Shown: positions 34,343 to 46,213, numbered from the stretch's first letter. The stretch: 64,000 nt of DNA from Tipula vernalis (GCA_958295665.1 OY282560.1:40156590-40220589); one strand, 5' to 3'. The notes: generated by a model not told the origin, from the sequence alone. Program-made: numbers and translations.

Positions 34343-35643
34343 CACTCAATAAAAGCGTTTCATTGTGTTTCGTGGTTTGTAAACAAACATTTTTTTTTTT
34401 TTTTTTTTTTTTTTTTTGAGCTATGGATTGGGTAAATTTCCGTATCACGATTGCACTTAGATTTTTTTTAATGTTGCAAAAAAAATGTATATCATCCAAA
34501 ATTCATTTTAATTTAGGATAGTTTTAGTTTAGTTCACTTATGTAATTTTTTTTTTTGAGCTATGGATGAAGTAAATTTCCTTCACAATTGCACTTATAAA
34601 TTCAAGTTGCAGATAAAATGTAGATCATCCAAAATTCATTTAGTTGTAGAATAATTTTAGTTTAATTTTTTTTTTGCTACTGACAGTGGGTTCGATCCAC
34701 ATATCATAATTAGACTACTTTTAGTGGTTAAGAAAATGAATATCACCGGAAGTCTAACACACGTTAAAATTTATAATTAGAATAATTTTTTTTTCGGGTT
34801 TAATTTTTATTAATTAATTAATTTTTTTGATTTTGTTAATTCCGGTAGTTATTATTATTTTTTTTGTATTTATTTTTTCAGGGTTTCTTGTTGAATTTGT
34901 TCAATTAACATATATAGTAAATACTCAATGAAGTTGAGTACCAGGATATAGTCAGCCGTTAAGGTTGAGTTTTTGGTTTAATGTTCTAATGAACATTTTT
35001 TTTTTGTTTAGGTTATTGCAACCTTATTTTTGATTAAATTTCTGTTTGAGTCGCACAATAAAGATTTCCCTCGATCTTGCTCAGGACATTTTTTCCATAC
35101 GCTATCAAGGGTTAGTCGTTATTTTGTGGGCTTAAGCTTGAATTTTTGTAAGTGTGTTTTTTTTCAAATTCGATTAATTTTTTTTTGTTGATTGGTTTGC
35201 CCATCTGATATTTCACTTGATTTTGCTCAGGACATATTTTCCATACGCTATCAAGGGTTAATCATTATGGGAACTATTAGCTTTTTGTTTTTTTTTGGTA
35301 TTAATCGAGTTTGACATGTTGACCTTAAATAATTAAGGTTAGTTTTATTTTTTTGGCCGAGTAATAGTGCCAGTTAATGCAGGTGATTTCACCTTATGGT
35401 CAGTGATTAGTGGTATGCTACGCTGAACCGTTTTAATTTGAACAAATTCGGGACAGAAGTCTTGAGATTAATTTTGTATTTTATATTGGATAGATTTTGT
35501 TTTGGTTTAATTTATAGTTGAGTATTTTAGTAGATGGGATTTTCGTTTCCAGTACAACATATAATTTGGGTAAGATTTTTTTTTGTTTCAGATGTTAATT
35601 TTGGTTTAAAAAAAAAAAAAATTTTTAGTTTTTGAAATTTTTA

Positions 35644-35689
35644 AAAGAAATTTAATCAAATTTGATTAATAATTTGATTAAATTTCTTT
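35644..35689. repeat. Perfect 18-bp inverted repeat next to the 3' LTR
   Basis: AAAGAAATTTAATCAAAT (35,644-35,661) is exactly complementary to 35,672-35,689, with a 10-nt loop. It ends 18 bp before the 3' LTR, just upstream of the purine tract. Confidence 0.9.
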
Positions 35690-35691
35690 CT

Positions 35692-35702
35692 AAAAGAAAA
35701 GA
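35692..35702 (+). other. Candidate polypurine tract
   Basis: AAAAGAAAAGA ends 5 bp (TGCAA) before the 3' LTR. It would prime plus-strand DNA synthesis. Purine tracts usually touch the LTR directly, so the exact primer end is unsure. Confidence 0.6.
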
Positions 35703-35707
35703 TGCAA

Positions 35708-37431
35708 TGTGGCGATTTGAATTTTGTTTTGTTTAAATTTTGAGTTTAAAATTTGTTCGGTGGGTTCTATACCCTGATTTAATTGTATTTTATGTATAAG
35801 TATATAATGTTTTTTTTGCTTATCTACTGATATTGCAATTTATTAATTTTTGTATTTTTTTTTTTGCAATCTCTCTTTCTCCTCCCTCAATAACTTCTGT
35901 ATACTTGATCTTTTGGAAAAGTAAATATAATTTATCATTTCCCCAATTTCCTATATCCATGTATTGCACGAAATCGATAATGAACTTTTATATTGTACCA
36001 GTAATTAAAGCGGATGAACTTTTTAATTATATTAAAATGGAGGGGTTGAGAACCGACGAAGAGATAAGAGCAAATTTAAAGTTGATGAATTATGTGTTAA
36101 ATAATAATTTATTTTTGAAGAAGTTTTTTTTTTTGGACTTGAGCAGCGAAACGAGACACATCTCACCTCAGATAGTGGAATCATCAAAAATTACGGCCAT
36201 ACATATTTTTGTTGACGAACAAATTAATATGATGGTCTTCATCAGCTGAGTATAATTAATTTTTGGTTTTTATTAATTTTTTTTTATTTTTATTTGATAC
36301 CAATATTATTATAAACTTTGTATAAACTTTGAGTGGTATATATAAAGAATTTATGGTGGCGTAGCAAATAAAAGCTACATAATTTCTTATTTGGTGTTTA
36401 AAGACATAATTTTTTTGTATTTGATAGTTATGTATTTGAATATTTAGTAAAGTGCGTAAATTTTTGGTACCAAAATTATTATTTTTCTGTGTAAAGACGG
36501 TTTATACAAATATTTTATTTTAACTATAAACTCCATGGTGTATGTTGTGTCATGAATTACTGTGTTGTTCGCGAAGGTGAAAAGTTTTACAACATTCGAC
36601 CGCATGCTGCAGATTCAGTGCATCGAAGGACACTTGCAGTAAAAGTTTGGGAAAAAGACAGTTAAGAAAAAAATCATCCAAATGCTGCTAAAATCAACGG
36701 TACACATGCCACATGTTGGAGATGTTGCTTGAATGAATGGATTGCTGTAAAATTTATATTTGTAAGACAATTAAGGTTAATTGATTTCGGGTAAGCGTTT
36801 CCATTTCCTAAATCATAAAATTTTGTGATAATTGTTTTTTCTGAAAGTGAACGGTTAACAGATTTTTTTTTGGATGTAAATTTTTTTATTGATTTGGTAT
36901 TAATTTTTTTAACAAAATCTTCTATGGGTTTTGTTTTGTTCATTTTATTTTTTTTTAGTTATTTTCTATTTGATTTGAGATTTGCTCGATCGACCCACCC
37001 TAAGTCTTGAATGCACTGTGAGTTAGTCAGTCAAGGAAAGTGTGACGGGTTCTTCTTTTTGGAAGATGGCGCCCAACTAATATTACAAATTTTGCCCTTT
37101 TGAACGAGCAGATTTTGAATCGAAGATACATACATACTTGTTTAATAATTCTTAATTAAATTATAAATTTTTCTTTTGTTATTTTTTTTATATATTCTGC
37201 AGATGACCACTTATGTTGCTGGAAGCGGAAAACCTCATCTGCTGAATTTCGTCGTTTTTTTTTTATTTAAAATATAATCATTTTGCTTTAACGTTATTTT
37301 GTTTATAACTAAAAATCTAAATTTAATTTTTTTTATTTCTTAAATAAATATTTATAAGTATTATAACGAAAATAAGTTGGTCTTTGGTAATTTAGTTTTA
37401 TTTCTATGTTTAATCTTATGAACCCGTTACA
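35708..37431 (+). repeat. 3' LTR of the gypsy element
   Basis: Same length as the 5' LTR (1,724 bp) and in exact register (offset 7,955). The only difference I noticed is T at 37,275 against C at 29,320. It is followed by the ATGT target duplication. Confidence 0.96.
35959..36249 (+). CDS. LTR-internal 96-codon open frame, 3' copy
   Basis: Identical to the frame at 28,004-28,294. In this LTR it lies downstream of pol, where a 3' accessory gene of a retroelement could be. Unknown product; may be chance. Confidence 0.22.
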   Translation: MYCTKSIMNFYIVPVIKADELFNYIKMEGLRTDEEIRANLKLMNYVLNNNLFLKKFFFLDLSSETRHISPQIVESSKITAIHIFVDEQINMMVFIS

Positions 37432-37435
37432 ATGT

Positions 37436-39472
37436 ACATATTTGGAAAACAAAAAAATATTTTCTAATTTATTGGTTTGTGCAAATACAAATGAGATATG
37501 ATGAACATAGAGGAAAATTCGTTTTATAAAGTAATAATTAATTTTTAATTTTTATGAAAATAATTTTGTTCACCTGACTAATCTCAACAAATTATGTAAC
37601 GGCACAAAATTTAATGTTAACCGCAAACATGATTTTAACTTTGTAGAGTTGAACGATTACCGATAAAGTGGATAAGTACATAATGTTAAAAATTTCCAAT
37701 TATTTTCCAGGAGCCCTAAAATGAATAATATAGTTTCATTTTGTTTCATAATATTCCATTTAAAATTTTCAAATTCAATTTAAATTGCTAATTGTTTAAA
37801 AATGAAATAATGTAGATGGCATATGAAATGGGTCTGGCTGAATATGAGATAGAATATTCCCAAAAATCTTTTCCGAAAACATTTTTTTTTTTTTTTTGCT
37901 GAAACTTAATTAAAATATAAATGCTGAGCTGGAAGACAGTTCACTACAATTGATCAAAATGGCTCAACATGACTCGAATAATCACGAAATGAATCAGAAA
38001 AATTCACTTTAAACCAATTAACCGAATAATTCGTGTAAATGAGGTACTTTGAATAATGTAACAACACTCAACTGGTGAAGAGATAAGGGCGATTGGTTGA
38101 TGGCGCTCGACGAAGATAGACGTGTTTTTGTCTTTCTTCGTCAATTGAATTTTAATATAATTTAATTTAATTTAGTTTTAATTTAATTTTAAGTTTGATT
38201 TAGTGATTTTTGTTTTCTGTAGCTATACTTGTTAGTGATAAGTTCATAAAAAGTGGTAAAATAGTTATTTTTATGTAGTGCCGTGAATTGGTGCGTATAC
38301 GGTGTTTTAATGAGTTGTGTTGTGCTTAGTGTGTATTCAAAAAATATAAATATTTGTTAAAATAGTGTGTAGGGTTTTTTCTGTTAAGTGAGTTAATGGA
38401 ATGAAGTGTGGTGTTTGAACATGAGACGGAATCCTCGTATTCAAAATTTAAATAACGGTACTTCTTAGATATCTTTAAGCAGGTAAGCTCCCGCTATATG
38501 CATTTTTGTATGTGGTAGTGAAAACAATTATAATGTTTGATTTATTTGTTGGTTTTGTAGTATGATGAAGGTTAGGTAAATACTTATTACTGTGAATTTC
38601 ATTATAATGGATGCAATATAATATAATGGTATTTGATACATTTTTCAATTGGTTATGTATGTGTGCGGAAATATTATTAAAAATCCATTAATGTAAATTT
38701 AGCAAAGATGCTATGTACTTGGAAATAGAGGACATACGAATATTTATTATTATTGTATTGTTCAAAAATCTCGTTCGTATTTCGAATGTGTTACTTCTTT
38801 CTATAATTACTGTTATAAAGAGAATTGGCGACTGTTGCATCGTTACCTTAACAAATACATGTAAATGCGGTTGTTTGGACATGGCTATAAAACAATTTTT
38901 ATTTCGATGAAATGCGTAAATCAAATTTATATTTTTTAACCGTACAAAATGCCGGAGTTTTCAAGGTTCAAATATTTTATTCGTAACATTTTTTTTTGTT
39001 ATAGGCAAGGAAATAAAAATTCCTTAAATTTAAATAAAATTGTTTAAAATTTGTTTACTTTCATGAATTTCTAATTATTTTCATGATTTTAATGGTAGCG
39101 GCTTTTACCATAAAAAATTCCTTTTTTCAGTAAGCTAAATAGGCTGAACTGGTCAAGTTAAGCGAAGATGTCACTGCTCTTACCTAAATTACTTTAATCT
39201 CATTTCTTAAGTTTTTCTATACTATATTATCAAATTTATTTTGTAAATCAGATGTTAAAATATTAACTTATTAATAATTTTCTACATGGTCATGAAACAG
39301 TCATTCGCAATACTTAACAAATTATTAACAACATTGTTAATTTTCTTGTATTTATTATGATCGTATATTGCTCGGCTTAGTTCCTATCGGAATATATGGT
39401 ATATTGTGTGCGATGTGCAGAGCAACTGTAATTTTTAAGTAAATACATCTTGTTTTGAATTTTATTGCATTA
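37436..39472. other. No clear gene; possible untranslated first exon
   Basis: Mostly AT-rich. 38,040-38,482 is less AT-rich and ends in AAGCAG|GTAAGC, a good splice donor at 38,482/38,483. It holds a short hairpin (38,109-38,121 with 38,130-38,142) and a small ATG frame beginning MRRNPRIQNLNNG that stops after 15 codons. It could be the 5' exon of a host or transposon transcript; I cannot follow it further. Confidence 0.3.
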
Positions 39473-39602
39473 TACACTGGGGTGCAAAAAAACCGCACAT
39501 AGCTCAATTTTCCACAAAAGTTCAAAAATATCAAAAAAATTCAATATTTGCTTAATTTTTTTTAATGCAGATTCAAAGCCTATTTCAATACCTATCCAGT
39601 GG

Positions 39603-41684
39603 ATACTGTTAAAGTTAGCCGAAAGTTGCCAGCCGAAAGTGAAATGTCAATAACGCAGATTGTGTAAGTACAGCCGAAAGTTAAAAAAATGGTAATGCAG
39701 ATTGTCTAATCCCAGCCGAAAGTACAAAGTCGATAATGCAGATTAAGATATTAACAGCCGAAAGTAAATAGCAGACATGGATTTAAATAAAAAATTTTGT
39801 AAATAAAATTACGTGTAAAACTTTGCTCCGTAGAAAATATCGGAAAATCAGAAGAATATACAAAATTGGAATAAAATCAGCCTCTAGAGTATATATCTGA
39901 AGCTGTATCGTTTTTATGTGATTTGTCAATAGCTATCGAATGAAAAAATTCTGTTTAAGTTTCCCGTGGGAAATCTCGGAAAATTCGATTTTCCAAAAAT
40001 TATTAGAAAATTTGTATAAAATCAGCCTCTAGAGTGTTATGTCTGGAGATAGATTGCATTGATGTGACTTGTCAATAGCTATCGCAGGAAAAAAAATCAG
40101 TTCAAGTTTCTCGTGGGAAATCTCGGAAAATTCAAAAACGTTTTTGAATTTTCCGAGATTTCCCACGGGAAACTTGAAGTGATTTTTTTTCCTGCGATAG
40201 CTATTGACAAGTCACATCAATGCAATCCATCTCCAGACATAACACTCTAGAGGCTGATTTTATACAAATTTTCTAATAATTTTTGGAAAATCGAATTTTC
40301 CGAGATTTCCCACAGGAAACTTAAACAGAATTTTTTTTCTACGATAGCTATTGACAAATTAGATCAATGCAGTCCATCTCCAGACATAACAATCTAGAAA
40401 CTGATTTTTTACCAATTTTCTAATAATTTTTGGAAAATCGAATTTTCCGAGATTTTCCACGGGAAACTTGAACTGATTTTTTTTCCTGCAATAGCTATTG
40501 ACAAATCACATCAATGCAATCCATCTCCAGACCTAACACTATAGAGGCTGATTTTATACAATATTTCTAATAATTTTTGAAAAATCGAATTTTCCGAGAT
40601 TTCCCACGGGAAACTTGAACTGAATTTTTTTCCTGCGATAGCTATTGACAAATTAGATCAATGCAGTCCATCTCCAGACATAACACTCTAGAGGCTGATT
40701 TTATACAAATTTTCTAATAATTTTTGGAAAATCGAATTTTCCGAGATTTCCCACGGGAAACTTGAACTGAATTTTTTTCCTGTTATAGCTAATGACATGT
40801 CACATCAATGCAATCCATCTTTTGACAAAACACTCTAGAGGCTGATTTTATTAATCCATTTCTTACTTTCGGCTGGAAACTTTTTTAAATTTTCCAAGAT
40901 TTCCCACGGGAAACTTGAACTGATTTTTTTCCTGCGATAACTATTGACAAGTTACATCAATGCAATCCATCTCTAGACATAACACTCTAGAGGCTGATTT
41001 TTTTTATCCTTTTCTTACTTTCGGCTGGAAACGTTTTTAAATTTTCCGAGATTTCCCACGGGAAACTTGAATTGATTTTTTTTCCTGCGATAGCTATTGA
41101 CAAGTCACATCAATGCAATCCATCTCCAGACATAACACTCTAGAGGCTGATTTTATACAAATTTTCTAATAATTTTTGGAAAATCGAATTTTCCGATATT
41201 TCCCACGGGAAACTTGAACTGAATTTTTTTCCTGCAATAGCTAATGACATGTCACATCATAGCAATCCATCTTTAGACATAACACTCTTGAGGCTGATTT
41301 TATTAATCCATTTCTTACTATCGGCTGGAAACTTTTTTGAATTTTCCGAGATTTCCCACGGGAAACTTGAACTGATTTTTTTTCTTGCGATAGCTATTGA
41401 CAATTCTGATCAATGCAGTCCATCTCCAGACATAACACTCTTGAGGCTGATTTTATACAAATTTTCTAATAATTTTTGGAAAATCGAATTTTCAGAGATT
41501 TCCCAAGGGAAGCTTGAACTGAATATTTTTCCTACGATAGCTATTGACAAATCAGATCAATGCAATCCATCTCCAGACATAAAACTCTAGAGGCTGATTT
41601 ATTTTCGGCTGGAATGTCAATAACATAATCTGCATTATCGACTTTTCTCTTTCCGCTGGAAACTTTCGGCTAACTTTAACAGGG
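39603..41684. mobile_element. Foldback element with 147-bp tandem units, inside the Tc1 repeat
   Basis: Bounded by a 10-bp target duplication TATCCAGTGG (39,593-39,602 and 41,685-41,694), confirmed by the uninterrupted copy of the same site in the other terminal repeat of the host transposon. Ends: CTGTTAAAGTTAGCCGAAAG on both sides in inverted orientation. The centre of symmetry is at about 40,140 (AAAAACGTTTTT). The right arm holds ten tandem units with anchor CTATTGACA at 40201, 40348, 40495, 40642, 40789, 40941, 41094, 41241, 41394 and 41541 (147-153 bp steps). The left arm holds only about two, inverted. Short GCCGAAAGT subrepeats lie next to the ends. Architecture resembles Drosophila FB elements. 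No coding region. Confidence 0.88.
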
Positions 41685-41844
41685 TATCCAGTGGTACCTT
41701 TTTTGTATTTATACGTGCCATCAAACTGATTTTTGGGGGGGTAGACATCTGAGGTATACGTTTTTGTGTATTTGTCAGCATGAAAATTAATAGTAAAAAT
41801 CGAATTAAAACATGGAAATCAGAAAAAATATTTTTATTAAAAAC

Positions 41845-42801
41845 GAGTATTCCCTCCTCTGGCCCGAATGACAGGTTCCATTCGATGAAGCATTGATTTC
41901 ACAAAATTTTCAGATATCGCCTCCCATTCCTCTACGATCGCCTGTTGCTGCTCCTGGAGACCCGTTGGAGCAACATCTCTCGCTCGAACCCTTCTTTTCA
42001 GCTCGTCCCATATATGTTCGATGGGATTGAGGTCCGGGCTTCGAGCTGGCTATTCCATAAGAGGGACATCCACGTCTTGAAGGTACTGGTATACTACACC
42101 AGCCGTATGCGGGCTCGCATTATCTTGCATGAACAGAAAATGTTCACCAATAAACCTGGCAAAAGGTACGACATACTCCTTGAGTACTTTCACAATGTAC
42201 CGTTGAGATGTCATTCCTCTTGACCGACCGCCAGTATTGGACGGGTGATGAATACAAGATCTGTCTTCGCCTCTAGTGATATGCCTCCCCAGAACATGCA
42301 CGATTTGGCGCCATATGAGACACGTTCTTGGATGCAACATTGTGCATATCGCTCTCCTTGTCTTCTGTATACTCTTCCGCGTCCATCAATGCCATAAAAA
42401 CACCTGCACTAGTCAGAGAATAGGGCTCTACTCCATACTTCTTCTTTCCAATTCAAATGTGAGCCAGTGTGATGCGGTCAATTTCGGCCGGTTTGCTGGT
42501 TTGTGTGCAGCCAGATTAACTTCTCGAAGTCGTCTTCTAACTGTCCATCGACTGACTTCGACTTCTCGAACTTCTTGGAGCCGCCGTCCCAGTTGAACCG
42601 CATTCATAGGACGATTTCGCCACGAAGTTGTTACAAGAAAGCATCCATTACGCTGTGCTGTAGCACGAGGTCGAACAGATCCTTGTCGCCGTCTGAAGCC
42701 ACCAGTTTAGCCAAATTTAGTTATCGAGCCACTTCACTTTGGTTCTGCCCCGCATCAATTAGTGCAACCACTTGTGCGGCTACCTCTGGTGTGGTATCCA
42801 T
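41845..42801 (-). pseudogene. Tc1-type transposase (DD34E), broken
   Basis: The enzyme would bind the inverted repeats and cut and paste the element. From ATG at 42,801 the minus strand reads MDTTPEVAAQVVALIDAGQN (helix-turn-helix start), then needs frame changes. The catalytic core shows GRVYRRQGER and KSCMFWGGISLEAKTDLV. The C-terminal half from about 42,230 is one frame with a single stop: FLFMQDNASPHTAGVV holds the second Asp, and SPDLNPIEHIWDEL holds the Glu 34 residues later. The stop (42,047-42,049) sits just ahead of PARSPD. The first Asp lies beside another stop (FSD, then stop). It ends at TAA near 41,845. About 320 residues is normal for the family. Dead copy, moderately diverged. 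Confidence 0.92.
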
Positions 42802-43149
42802 TTCTTTGCTCCGGTTGCGGACGTAATTAATAGAGGACCGTTCAGACTAAGCGTCGATATGTGAATGATGACAATTCCGAGCGAGATATATCATGGAATG
42901 CTATTGTATTGATCTTGTTGAATTATTTTTAGAATTTAATTCGAAAGCCTGCTGTATGCATTTGGCAAAAAATCACTTGGTTGACATGGTACAAGTACAA
43001 AAAAGGTACCACTGGATAGGTATTGAAATAGACTTTGAATCTGCATAAAAAAAAATTTAACAAATATTGGATTTTTTGATATTTTTGAACTTTTGTGGAA
43101 AATTGAGCAATGTGCGATTTTTTTTGCACCCAAGTGTATGTGTATAACA

Positions 43150-44568
43150 AATAATGTGGAGAGTAACTTTTCACATCTTTAATCTTCTGATAAGTTGGTT
43201 TGCTGGTACTAAATTCGTATAATTGTTTAAAAATATAGAATTCGTATTTTCTTAAGCGGCGTCAATTGGAAAAGGTGAGGGCGGTGGTTTTTAATCCATA
43301 TGTCAATGACTATGTGTTATACATGGTAACAGCGATTCTAAAGGGCACTCGGTTCCTTCGAATAAAAACTTGCATTTGTTTCACGAGGCCTAGGGCCTGA
43401 CGGAATCGGTTTTGAATTGTCATGGGGCTGTTCAATGTTGAGGTCAAATGTGTTCCGAGGTATCGCATTACGTCAGCTCTGGTAAAAGCTATTCCAACTA
43501 AAAGTATATTTGTTAGCGAACAAGGGTTGTACATTTTCGAGGATTTAAACGTATCTCTGGTGATGAATACAATGTCATCTGCATAAGCAAGTACAAGAGG
43601 AAGTTGTATCCTTTCTCGCTGTTTTAAACTTAGGCAGGGGTACTGATCAGCTACGGTGACCAAAACCTCATTTAGGATAAAATTGAAGATCCGTGGGGAT
43701 AAGGGACATCGTTGTTTCACATACCTTTACTTTTCTTTACTTTTTCAGTACATGTGTTAAACCATTTGAGTGAGGTGTGCTCCCAAAAGCAGGCTTTGAT
43801 GATCCGATTAACTAGGTGATGTGGTATTTACTGTTGCATACATTCGGCTACCACATTGAGATTTACAGTGTCAAAAGCTTTTGCTAAGTCAATAGAAAAC
43901 ACATATATTCGGTAACTAGCATGCCATTCTTCGTCCAGTATACGCCGTATAGAAAACTTATGATCTTCAGTGGAACGGTTGGCCAAAAATGCATCTTGAT
44001 GGGAAGAGGGAAGATCCAAATATTGGTCCAAACGATCAAGCAGCCACTTCGAATAAATCTTATAACCCACATTGCATAAAGTTATTCGACGATAATCGTC
44101 AACCCCCTTAGGATTTCTAATTTTAGGTATGGGTATTTCAATGGTCTCAAGCCACTCTGAAGAAGGTTCATTTCGGATCCATACGGCTTCAATGAAGGTC
44201 TGGAGCATCTGAATTAGCTTCTCAGGTGCATAATTGAATAGTTCGATGGGTATTCCATCTTTTCCGGGGGGAGTTCCGCTCCGTATGTATTTAATGATGA
44301 ATCTGACTTCTTCTAAGGTGGGAGGTGGCCCTAATGGGTGATAATCTGTTTCTGCAATGAGTTCTGGCCATTCTCCGGCAGTTTTTCGTAGTTTTTGGAG
44401 CCAGGAGGATATAGATATATATTCGCCGATATTTTTTTGTGTTTCTCGTTTATATTGTTTAAAGAAGGAATAGGTTTTGCGTATTCTATCGGATGGCTGA
44501 TATTGGGTTATTTCAGAAAAAAATTGTTCACACTGATTTGATCGATGAGTTATATAGGCGTGATTCAA
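43150..44568 (-). pseudogene. RT domain of the OTU-carrying LINE
   Basis: Frame 44,568-43,828 has 246 codons: SGTPPGKDGIPIELFNYAPE (fingers), WLETIEIPIPK, DDYRRITLCNVGYKIYSK, SHQDAFLANRSTED and FSIDLAKAFDTVNL (first catalytic Asp). After a break, 43,720-43,310 gives QRCPLSPRIFNFILNEVL and LAYADDIVFI (YADD at 43,585-43,574), then MRYLGTHLT and a thumb-like region. A further stretch to 43,150 carries YGLKTTAL. Intact, it would copy the element RNA at the nick made by its endonuclease. The motif order fits RTE-, CR1- or jockey-like elements; I cannot place the clade. Confidence 0.88.
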
Positions 44569-44914
44569 AGCTCGTCGAGCTTACGATAATAACGGGCTTC
44601 CTTTAATCATGCTAGGGCTTTCCTCCTTTTCGGGGTCAAAGGAATCCTTGTAGTAAGGGTAAGTTGCGATGAAATTTTTAGATTATTGACAACCAGTTGC
44701 CACTGATTGATTCTATTTACAGTTGTAGCTTGTTCATGAAGATTGGCTAAAGCGGTTTGGTATTCACCAACTACTTTTTCATTTAATAATCATGATAAAT
44801 TCAGATTTTTGTAATTATAAGTAGAAGTGGTGGGTACTATGGTGGTTGTCGTTTAGGTGTTGGGCGGGGGTGCCTGGGTTTTGTTCCATCTGTTACACTT
44901 AACCCATTCATATT

Positions 44915-45490
44915 AAGCGGTGATCGGTCAATTTGTGGTAAAATGTATCGGCATGGGTACACAAAACATATAAGGAATGATTCTTATACCTAGTTAGGAT
45001 ATGATCCACTTGAAAATAGGTTCTTCCATCAGTCCAGGTCCTGAGGGTTCTTCCGCGGTGGCCTTTGGTTGAGTGAATGATGAGTTGGCATCTCCATTTT
45101 CATTCGTGTAGTAAAACAATATCCCGAGATTTGGGACAGCGATCTACTATAGAAATGATGGTGGCAACAATTCTGGAGCATAGTCGACGATTAGCAGCGG
45201 ATGTGGGGTAGGGCACATATGCTAAAATAAAAAGTATCTCTCCTTGATTATGTAAATGTCCTAATAAGGTGATTAGAGCACCTAAATAATATCTAACCCT
45301 CTTAATTTTGATGGAGGAACTCCTTTTTATGAGGATGCCTATTCCTCGTCTTTGTGCTTTTGGGACGTTGCAAATATAGCAGGTGTAATTAGTGATCCGT
45401 GCATGCTCTGGTCCCCACGTTCGTCTCCTGCATACTGCAAATTTCAATGTTGTCTTTAAGCAAGATATCATTGATTGCATCGCGCTTGGA
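44915..45490 (-). pseudogene. APE-type endonuclease domain of the OTU-carrying LINE
   Basis: Minus-strand remnants: INDILLKDNIEICSMQETNV (the catalytic QE box), a frameshift near 45,430, then RRGIGILIKRSS, ILFILAYVPYP and SRDIVLLHE with a stop where the GDFN-type box belongs, then LRTWTDGRTYFQVDHILTR and TDHRLNM (the terminal DH box). The set of QE, W.DG, DHI and DHR motifs identifies the fold. Frameshift and stop make it inactive. Confidence 0.82.
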
Positions 45491-45679
45491 TAGACTCTTG
45501 AATCCTTGTACTTCGTATTGGTTTTAGGAGATTGGGGAATAACCGGTGTAGTATCGACTAGGTGATAGATATTGGTTCCTGCTACAATGATGCGATCAAG
45601 GTTATTGGTGACATTTTGATTAGCGGCCCCTGCTGTGGTGGAAGTAGTATTTGTTGTTGAATATATCATGGTTGACGGA

Positions 45680-46213
45680 ATTAGACTATCATAGTGGGCT
45701 CCTGTATACAGAAGATTAACCTCATATTGATACGTGCCGTGATTAGGTGTAAATGATAGCGGATAGAGAACGCCAGGTTGGTACACATTAATCTTAATAT
45801 GTTTCAAATGGCTAATAGCATTTAAATATTCGGCGCCGCCCCAAAATCCATCGCTTTGTAGGTCGAGTAAATATCTGGAAGGTATGGGGCATGGGTTGAT
45901 CAAATAAGGCTAGTTGACGGTATATCTAACATTAAGTAATATTAGTAACTTCCTTTATCATCAAATCTACTTTTCTATTAATGTCTCATTGGTAAGATTT
46001 GTGATAAACTCTGAATTGTAGACCTCACGACTGGAAACCAAAATAGTTGCCAAATACTGAGCTAGATTTGCCCTGATATGCTGGACGGCAATAAAGCGAA
46101 GCTCATGTGGGAGAGAGGACGCCAGAGACTCTTTAAGTTGGAGTTGATGGACTAAGGCACCAAAGAGGCAATTGCCATTTTGAGATGGTGGTAAACGGTG
46201 GGCCTTATTGATT
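45680..46213 (-). pseudogene. OTU-like cysteine protease domain
   Basis: OTU enzymes cut ubiquitin chains; the domain is known from some retroelements and viruses. Part one (about 46,213-45,960): RLPPSQNGNCLFGALVHQLQ holds the catalytic Cys (codon 46,170-46,168), with Asn where DGNC usually has Asp, then LRFIAVQHIRANLAQYL. After a stop and frame change, part two (45,903-45,680): GFWGGAEYLNAISHLKHIKI and then NLLYTGAHYDSLIP with the catalytic His (codon 45,696-45,694). The same frame runs on into a Ser/Thr/Asn-rich linker and the endonuclease, so it was fused N-terminally to the LINE protein. Confidence 0.75.

Larger units (their letters stand above)
34343..35707 (+). repeat. Non-coding tail of the gypsy element with internal duplications
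   Basis: AT-rich, with poly-T runs and no envelope-like frame. Two direct duplications: a TTTTTGAGCTATGGAT module at about 34,412 and 34,551 (period about 139 bp), and a TGCTCAGGACAT...CCATACGCTATCAAGGGTTA module at 35,078 and 35,224 (146 bp apart). Repeated modules here may serve RNA packaging, export or termination, but nothing in the sequence shows which. Confidence 0.7.
27753..37431 (+). mobile_element. Full-length Ty3/gypsy LTR retrotransposon, 9,679 bp
   Basis: Complete element with TG...CA LTRs of 1,724 bp and an exact 4-bp target duplication ATGT (27,749-27,752 and 37,432-37,435). A primer binding site of tRNA-Lys type lies 4 bp inside the 5' LTR; gag and pol (PR-RT-RNase H-IN order, so Ty3/gypsy) follow, then a 1.37-kb non-coding tail and a purine tract before the 3' LTR. 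Long LTRs, a tRNA-Lys primer and 4-bp duplications are known for the Osvaldo and Ulysses group of Drosophila; I infer a relative, not proven. No envelope-like frame lies between pol and the 3' LTR. The LTRs keep a constant 7,955-bp offset from first to last base, and I saw one substitution (C at 29,320, T at 37,275), so insertion was recent. Confidence 0.96.
39475..43136 (-). mobile_element. Tc1-type DNA transposon with long inverted repeats, interrupted
   Basis: TA flanks at 39,473-39,474 and 43,137-43,138. The left end CACTGGGGTGCAAAAAAA and the right end (reverse complement) CACTTGGGTGCAAAAAAA continue as inverted repeats for about 170 bp (shared TCAATTTTCCACAAAAGTTC and CTATCCAGTGG). The left repeat is split at 39,602 by a 2.1-kb foldback element. 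Without that insertion and its duplicated target the transposon is about 1,570 bp, a normal Tc1-family size. The transposase lies on the minus strand. Confidence 0.9.

Noticed and set aside
34343..35707. Possible envelope gene between pol and the 3' LTR
   Set aside because: No frame of useful length, no signal peptide or membrane segment; the region is AT-rich with duplications.
38109..38142. Hairpin as a microRNA precursor
   Set aside because: Only 13-bp arms with a mismatch, too short for a usual precursor.
41249..41590. 113-codon plus-strand frame
   Set aside because: It lies wholly in the 147-bp tandem units and repeats its own sequence; a by-product of the array.
40141..41600. Regular spacing suggesting a CRISPR array
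   Set aside because: Units of 147 bp are tandem repeats without unique spacers, in a eukaryotic transposon.
42276..42826. Plus-strand open frames of over 100 codons
   Set aside because: They are antisense to the Tc1 transposase, whose motifs are on the minus strand.
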